Assembly: GCA_003517675.1 (NCBI GenBank)
Contig: DPAC01000054.1
Location: 1-9,902 of the forward strand
DNA from: Porphyromonadaceae bacterium
Lineage (GTDB): Bacteria; Bacteroidota; Bacteroidia; Bacteroidales; Dysgonomonadaceae
Direction of reading: 5' to 3'
DNA: 9,902 bases
Made by a program: the position numbers and the translations under genes. The notes beneath the pieces are model-generated. The model made no database searches and was not told the DNA's origin. It saw nothing but the letters and a program-made list of their open reading frames with translations. Position 1 is the first letter of the stretch. Each line of letters begins with the position of its first letter. Positions 7,235 to 9,902 of the stretch are shown here, piece after piece.

Positions 7235-7810
7235 ATGACAAGCATCAAAGGCACACAAACCGAACTGAACCTGCTCAAATCTTTCGCAGGTGAATCACAG
7301 GCAAGAATGCGCTACACCTTTTTCGCAAAAGAGGCGAAAAAAGAGGGATATGAGCAGATCGCCGCTATTTTTGAGGAAACGGCCAACCAGGAGATGACAC
7401 ACGCCAAGCGGATGTTCAGATACCTGGAGGGAGGCATGGTTGAGATCACAGCCACCTATCCTGCCGGCAAGATCGGCACCACCGCCGAGAACCTGAAAGC
7501 AGCTGCTGAGGGAGAGAATGAAGAGTGGACAGACCTCTATCCCCATTTCGCAGAGGTGGCCGAAGAAGAGGGATTCAAGGAGATCGCCTCCATGTACCGC
7601 ATGATCGCCAAGGCCGAGGCAGAGCATGAGGAGCGTTATCTGAAGCTGCTGGCACGCGTGGAGAACGGCACTGTTTTCGCCCGTGAGGAGGCCATCGAAT
7701 GGCAGTGCCGCCACTGCGGTTATGTCTTCACTGGCAAGAAACCGCCGAAGAACTGCCCCACCTGTCTGCATCCGCAGGCTTACTTCGAGCCGAAAAACAA
7801 CGCATTGTAA
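7235..7810 (+). CDS. rbr: Rubrerythrin (NADH-linked peroxidase)
   Basis: Rubrerythrin reduces hydrogen peroxide to water in the cytoplasm of anaerobes and microaerophiles. The 191 residues equal the length of the Desulfovibrio vulgaris protein, and numbering is almost collinear. The four-helix diiron domain (1-145) holds E20, the E53-x-x-H56 motif, E94, E97 and E128-x-x-H131, plus Tyr27 and Tyr102 near the metal site. The C-terminal rubredoxin-like domain has two CxxC pairs, C158/C161 and C174/C177, 12 residues apart, for a single FeCys4 that passes electrons to the diiron centre. The frame could start at an upstream ATT- or ATG-like codon near 7193, but that overlaps the -7 box; ATG 7235 gives MTSIKGTQTE and the family length. 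It has its own promoter and is followed by a strong terminator, so it looks monocistronic. The electron donor is not encoded next to it. Confidence 0.97.
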   Translation: MTSIKGTQTELNLLKSFAGESQARMRYTFFAKEAKKEGYEQIAAIFEETANQEMTHAKRMFRYLEGGMVEITATYPAGKIGTTAENLKAAAEGENEEWTDLYPHFAEVAEEEGFKEIASMYRMIAKAEAEHEERYLKLLARVENGTVFAREEAIEWQCRHCGYVFTGKKPPKNCPTCLHPQAYFEPKNNAL

Positions 7811-7836
7811 CCCGGTATTTGCAGTGCCGCAATAAG

Positions 7837-7864
7837 GCGCATCCCTTTGGGGGGTGCGCTTTTT
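7837..7864 (+). terminator. Rho-independent terminator of rubrerythrin
   Basis: GCGCATCCC (7837-7845) pairs with GGGGTGCGC (7851-7859) through nine pairs, one of them T-G, around the loop TTTGG. It is followed by TTTTT (7860-7864). It starts 26 nt after the rubrerythrin stop and separates that gene from argS. Confidence 0.88.
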
Positions 7865-7872
7865 ACATCTCT

Positions 7873-7884
7873 GATCATTTGATC
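7873..7884. repeat. Short palindrome in the rbr-argS gap
   Basis: GATCA-TT-TGATC is a perfect 5-bp inverted repeat with a 2-base centre, 9 bp after the rubrerythrin terminator and followed by six C. It is too far upstream of the argS promoter (about 140 bp) to be an obvious operator, and may be chance. Confidence 0.25.
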
Positions 7885-8020
7885 CCCCCTCGCAGTGCAT
7901 CATTGCTTTCGTGACCAATCCCATTTAATGATTCTGTCTGTCACAGCAAGGGACAATCGGCAAAAACAGTGGAATATAACGAACTGTTTGCAGCATGTGT
8001 AAACATTCTCCCATTTTTCT

Positions 8021-8028
8021 TACCTTTG
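8021..8028 (+). promoter_or_regulatory. Candidate -7 box of argS
   Basis: TACCTTTG fits TAnnTTTG exactly and lies 24 nt before ATG 8053. The upstream element is weak: TGTG at 7996-7999 has a 21-bp spacer, while a full TTTG at 7987-7990 is too far away (30 bp). The short leader leaves no room for a T-box or attenuator. Confidence 0.6.
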
Positions 8029-8052
8029 TGCGTTCAATCAGCAACTTCAATT

Positions 8053-9846
8053 ATGCAAATCGAACAGATATTACTGGATGCCGTTTCCGGCGCCATCAAA
8101 GAGCTATATGGGGTTGATGCCGGAGCATCACAGATCACGCTGCAGAAGACCAAGAAAGAGTTCAGGGGGCACTACACACTGGTTACTTTCCCACTGCTGA
8201 AGATATCACACAAGAGCCCCGAGCAGACGGCAGGGGAGATCGGTGCCTGGCTGGCTGAGAAGTCGCCCGTGATCGCCGAATACAATGTGATCAAGGGATT
8301 CCTGAACCTCATCATCTCATCCCGTGTGTGGGTGGAACTTTTGCAGACCATCGATGCGGCGCCGGACTACGGCTTCACGCCGGTTGCAGAGGATGCACCA
8401 CTTTATATGGTGGAGTACTCTTCCCCCAACACCAACAAGCCGCTGCACCTGGGACATGTGCGCAACAACCTGCTGGGGCATGCGCTGAGCGAGGTGCTGC
8501 GCGCCAACGGCAAAAAGGTGGTGAAAACCAATATCGTGAATGACCGCGGCATCCACATCTGCAAGTCGATGCTGGCCTGGCAAAAGTGGGGCAATGGCGA
8601 AACGCCTGAATCGACCGGTAAAAAGGGGGATCATCTGGTGGGCGACTACTATGTGCTGTTCGAGAAAAAATACAAGGAGGAGCTGGCAGCTTTACAGGCA
8701 CAGGGATGTACCAAAGAGGAGGCTGAGGCCCAATCGCAGCTGATGGAGGAGGCGCGCGAGCTGTTGCGCAAGTGGGAGGCACACGATGCCGCCACGGTGA
8801 ATCTCTGGAAGATGATGAACGACTGGGTTTATGCCGGTTTCGACGAGACTTACCGGCAGATGGGTGTCTCGTTCGACAAAATCTACTACGAATCGCAGAC
8901 CTATCTTGCCGGTAAAGAGGAGGTACTGCGCGGATTAAAGGAAGGACTTTTTTATCAGAAAGAGGATGGTTCTGTCTGGGCAGATCTCACTCCCTGCGGA
9001 TTGGATCACAAGCTGCTGCTCCGCGCCGACGGCACCTCGGTCTACATGACACAGGATATCGGCACCGCCAGGCTGCGTTTCGACGATTACCCCATCGACA
9101 CGATGATCTATGTGGTGGGTAATGAGCAGAACTATCACTTCCAGGTGCTCTCCATCCTGCTCGATTTGCTCGGATTTGAATTCGGGAAGGGATTGGTCCA
9201 TTTCTCCTACGGGATGGTGGAGCTGCCCGAAGGCAAAATGAAGTCGCGTGAAGGGACGGTGGTGGATGCCGACGACCTGATGGCCGAGATGATCGCTACC
9301 GCTCGTGAGACCTCACAGGAGCTGGGCAAGCTGGAGGGAATAACCGAAGAGGAAGCTGAAGCAATCTCCCGCATGGTGGGACTGGGTGCACTCAAATATT
9401 TCATTCTGAAGGTGGATCCAAAGAAAAACATGACCTTCAACCCGAAGGAATCAATCGACTTCAACGGCAACACCGGCCCGTTCATCCAGTACACCCATGC
9501 CCGTATTCAATCGATCCTGCGCAAGGCAGATGAGCAGGGCATCGCCATCCCGAAAAAGCTGGAGGGTGGGGTCTCCCTGTCAGAAAAAGAAGAGGGACTG
9601 GTACAGCTGCTCAGCGAGTTTGCTGCGGTGGTGCAGCAGGCAGGATCGGAATACAACGTGTCATTGATCGCCAATTACGTGTATGAACTGGCGAAGGAGT
9701 ACAACCAGTTTTACCACGACTACCCCATCCTGAAAGAAGAGAACAGCGCCCTGCGCGATTTCCGTCTGGTGCTCTCGAAGAATGTAGCGTCAACGATTAA
9801 GAAGGGGATGTCGCTCTTCGGCATCGATGTGCCGGATCGAATGTAA
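8053..9846 (+). CDS. argS: Arginyl-tRNA synthetase (class I)
   Basis: ArgRS joins arginine to tRNA-Arg in the cytoplasm and needs the tRNA present to form the adenylate. The 597 residues cover the whole enzyme. An N-terminal Add-1-type domain (about 1-110) binds the tRNA D-loop. The Rossmann catalytic core opens with EYSSPNTNKPLHLGH (121-135), whose HLGH (132-135) is the class I HIGH motif. The second signature is the KMSKS equivalent GKMKSREGT (394-402). Motif TQDIGTA (333-339) lies before it. A C-terminal helical DALR anticodon-binding domain begins near GPFIQYTHARIQSIL (475-489) and runs to the end. The frame is open 28 codons further upstream (to 7969), but that stretch crosses the promoter and reads as a hydrophobic leader foreign to this family; ATG 8053 is the start. 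The stop is at 9844-9846. No terminator is visible in the 56 bases that follow. Confidence 0.97.
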   Translation: MQIEQILLDAVSGAIKELYGVDAGASQITLQKTKKEFRGHYTLVTFPLLKISHKSPEQTAGEIGAWLAEKSPVIAEYNVIKGFLNLIISSRVWVELLQTIDAAPDYGFTPVAEDAPLYMVEYSSPNTNKPLHLGHVRNNLLGHALSEVLRANGKKVVKTNIVNDRGIHICKSMLAWQKWGNGETPESTGKKGDHLVGDYYVLFEKKYKEELAALQAQGCTKEEAEAQSQLMEEARELLRKWEAHDAATVNLWKMMNDWVYAGFDETYRQMGVSFDKIYYESQTYLAGKEEVLRGLKEGLFYQKEDGSVWADLTPCGLDHKLLLRADGTSVYMTQDIGTARLRFDDYPIDTMIYVVGNEQNYHFQVLSILLDLLGFEFGKGLVHFSYGMVELPEGKMKSREGTVVDADDLMAEMIATARETSQELGKLEGITEEEAEAISRMVGLGALKYFILKVDPKKNMTFNPKESIDFNGNTGPFIQYTHARIQSILRKADEQGIAIPKKLEGGVSLSEKEEGLVQLLSEFAAVVQQAGSEYNVSLIANYVYELAKEYNQFYHDYPILKEENSALRDFRLVLSKNVASTIKKGMSLFGIDVPDRM

Positions 9847-9902
9847 TCCTTTTCCCGCTCAACCGGATACTCCCCGGCTTGCAGTATTTTTACGGTGGCT
9901 TC

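Noticed and set aside
7295..7924. Open frame on the minus strand (209 codons) opposite rubrerythrin
   Set aside because: It overlaps the whole rubrerythrin gene and its terminator, has no promoter box and no domain-like features.
7909..7955. GTGAC...GTCAC and AATC-ATTTAAT-GATT dyads in the rbr-argS gap
   Set aside because: The arms are four to five bases, widely spaced or imperfect, which is within what chance gives in a 240-bp gap.
7969..8052. 28-codon hydrophobic N-terminal extension of ArgRS, or a separate leader peptide
   Set aside because: The stretch contains the TACCTTTG promoter box, so most of it would not be transcribed from that promoter. The sequence is foreign to ArgRS, and it has no run of arginine codons that would suggest attenuation.
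9847..9902. Possible argS terminator (CCGG...CCGG followed by TATTTTT)
   Set aside because: The stem is only four pairs and the T-run does not directly follow it, so it is not supportable as a terminator.
1..9902. Mobile element, phage, CRISPR or defence system
   Set aside because: All seven genes are core or family-level chromosomal genes, with no integrase, transposase, direct-repeat array, tRNA junction or visible composition shift.

Overview
The window looks like an ordinary chromosomal housekeeping stretch from a member of the Bacteroidota, most likely order Bacteroidales. Three things point there. Every gene-start region carries the Bacteroidota-type -7 promoter box TAnnTTTG in the right orientation. 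Most genes lack strong Shine-Dalgarno sequences. The ParE, rubrerythrin, ArgRS, Uup-like ABC-F and HhH/barrel proteins all read like Bacteroidales family members. By eye the base composition is a little above 50% GC and even across the window. I see no insertion sequence, integrase, tRNA, rRNA, CRISPR array or compositional island.

Layout: the left third is on the minus strand. Reading that strand, the order is mltF (a lipoprotein lytic transglycosylase, 3002 to 1611), a tandem-GNAT acetyltransferase-like gene (1505 to 375), and the 5' end of parE (362 to beyond base 1). The GNAT gene and parE are 12 nt apart and look co-transcribed; mltF is separated from them by a 105-bp gap with its own candidate promoter. 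The right two thirds are on the plus strand: a secreted helix-hairpin-helix protein with a probable outer-membrane beta-barrel (3156-5207), a Uup-type ABC-F ATPase (5254-7128), rubrerythrin (7235-7810) and arginyl-tRNA synthetase (8053-9846). The two halves diverge from a 153-bp region (3003-3155) that holds back-to-back promoters.

The genes do not form one pathway: ParE decatenates chromosomes, ArgS charges tRNA-Arg, the ABC-F protein acts on ribosomes or DNA, rubrerythrin detoxifies peroxide, and MltF trims peptidoglycan. The HhH/barrel protein and the tandem-GNAT protein have no assigned role. Each plus-strand gene has its own -7 box, so they are probably separate units, although readthrough from the HhH gene into the ABC-F gene (46-bp gap) is possible. 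One clear Rho-independent terminator follows rubrerythrin.

Start sites: for six of the seven genes the longest open frame begins at a TTG or ATG codon that lies in or upstream of a promoter box, or that gives a poorer N-terminus. I trimmed these to the internal ATG. The resulting N-termini carry clean signal peptides or match family lengths (191-aa rubrerythrin, 597-aa ArgRS).

No stretch over 300 bases lacks a gene. The largest gap, 7811-8052, holds the rubrerythrin terminator, a short palindrome and the argS promoter. The last 56 bases (9847-9902) show nothing I can assign. I found no convincing new multi-gene system. The least understood gene is the HhH/beta-barrel protein.
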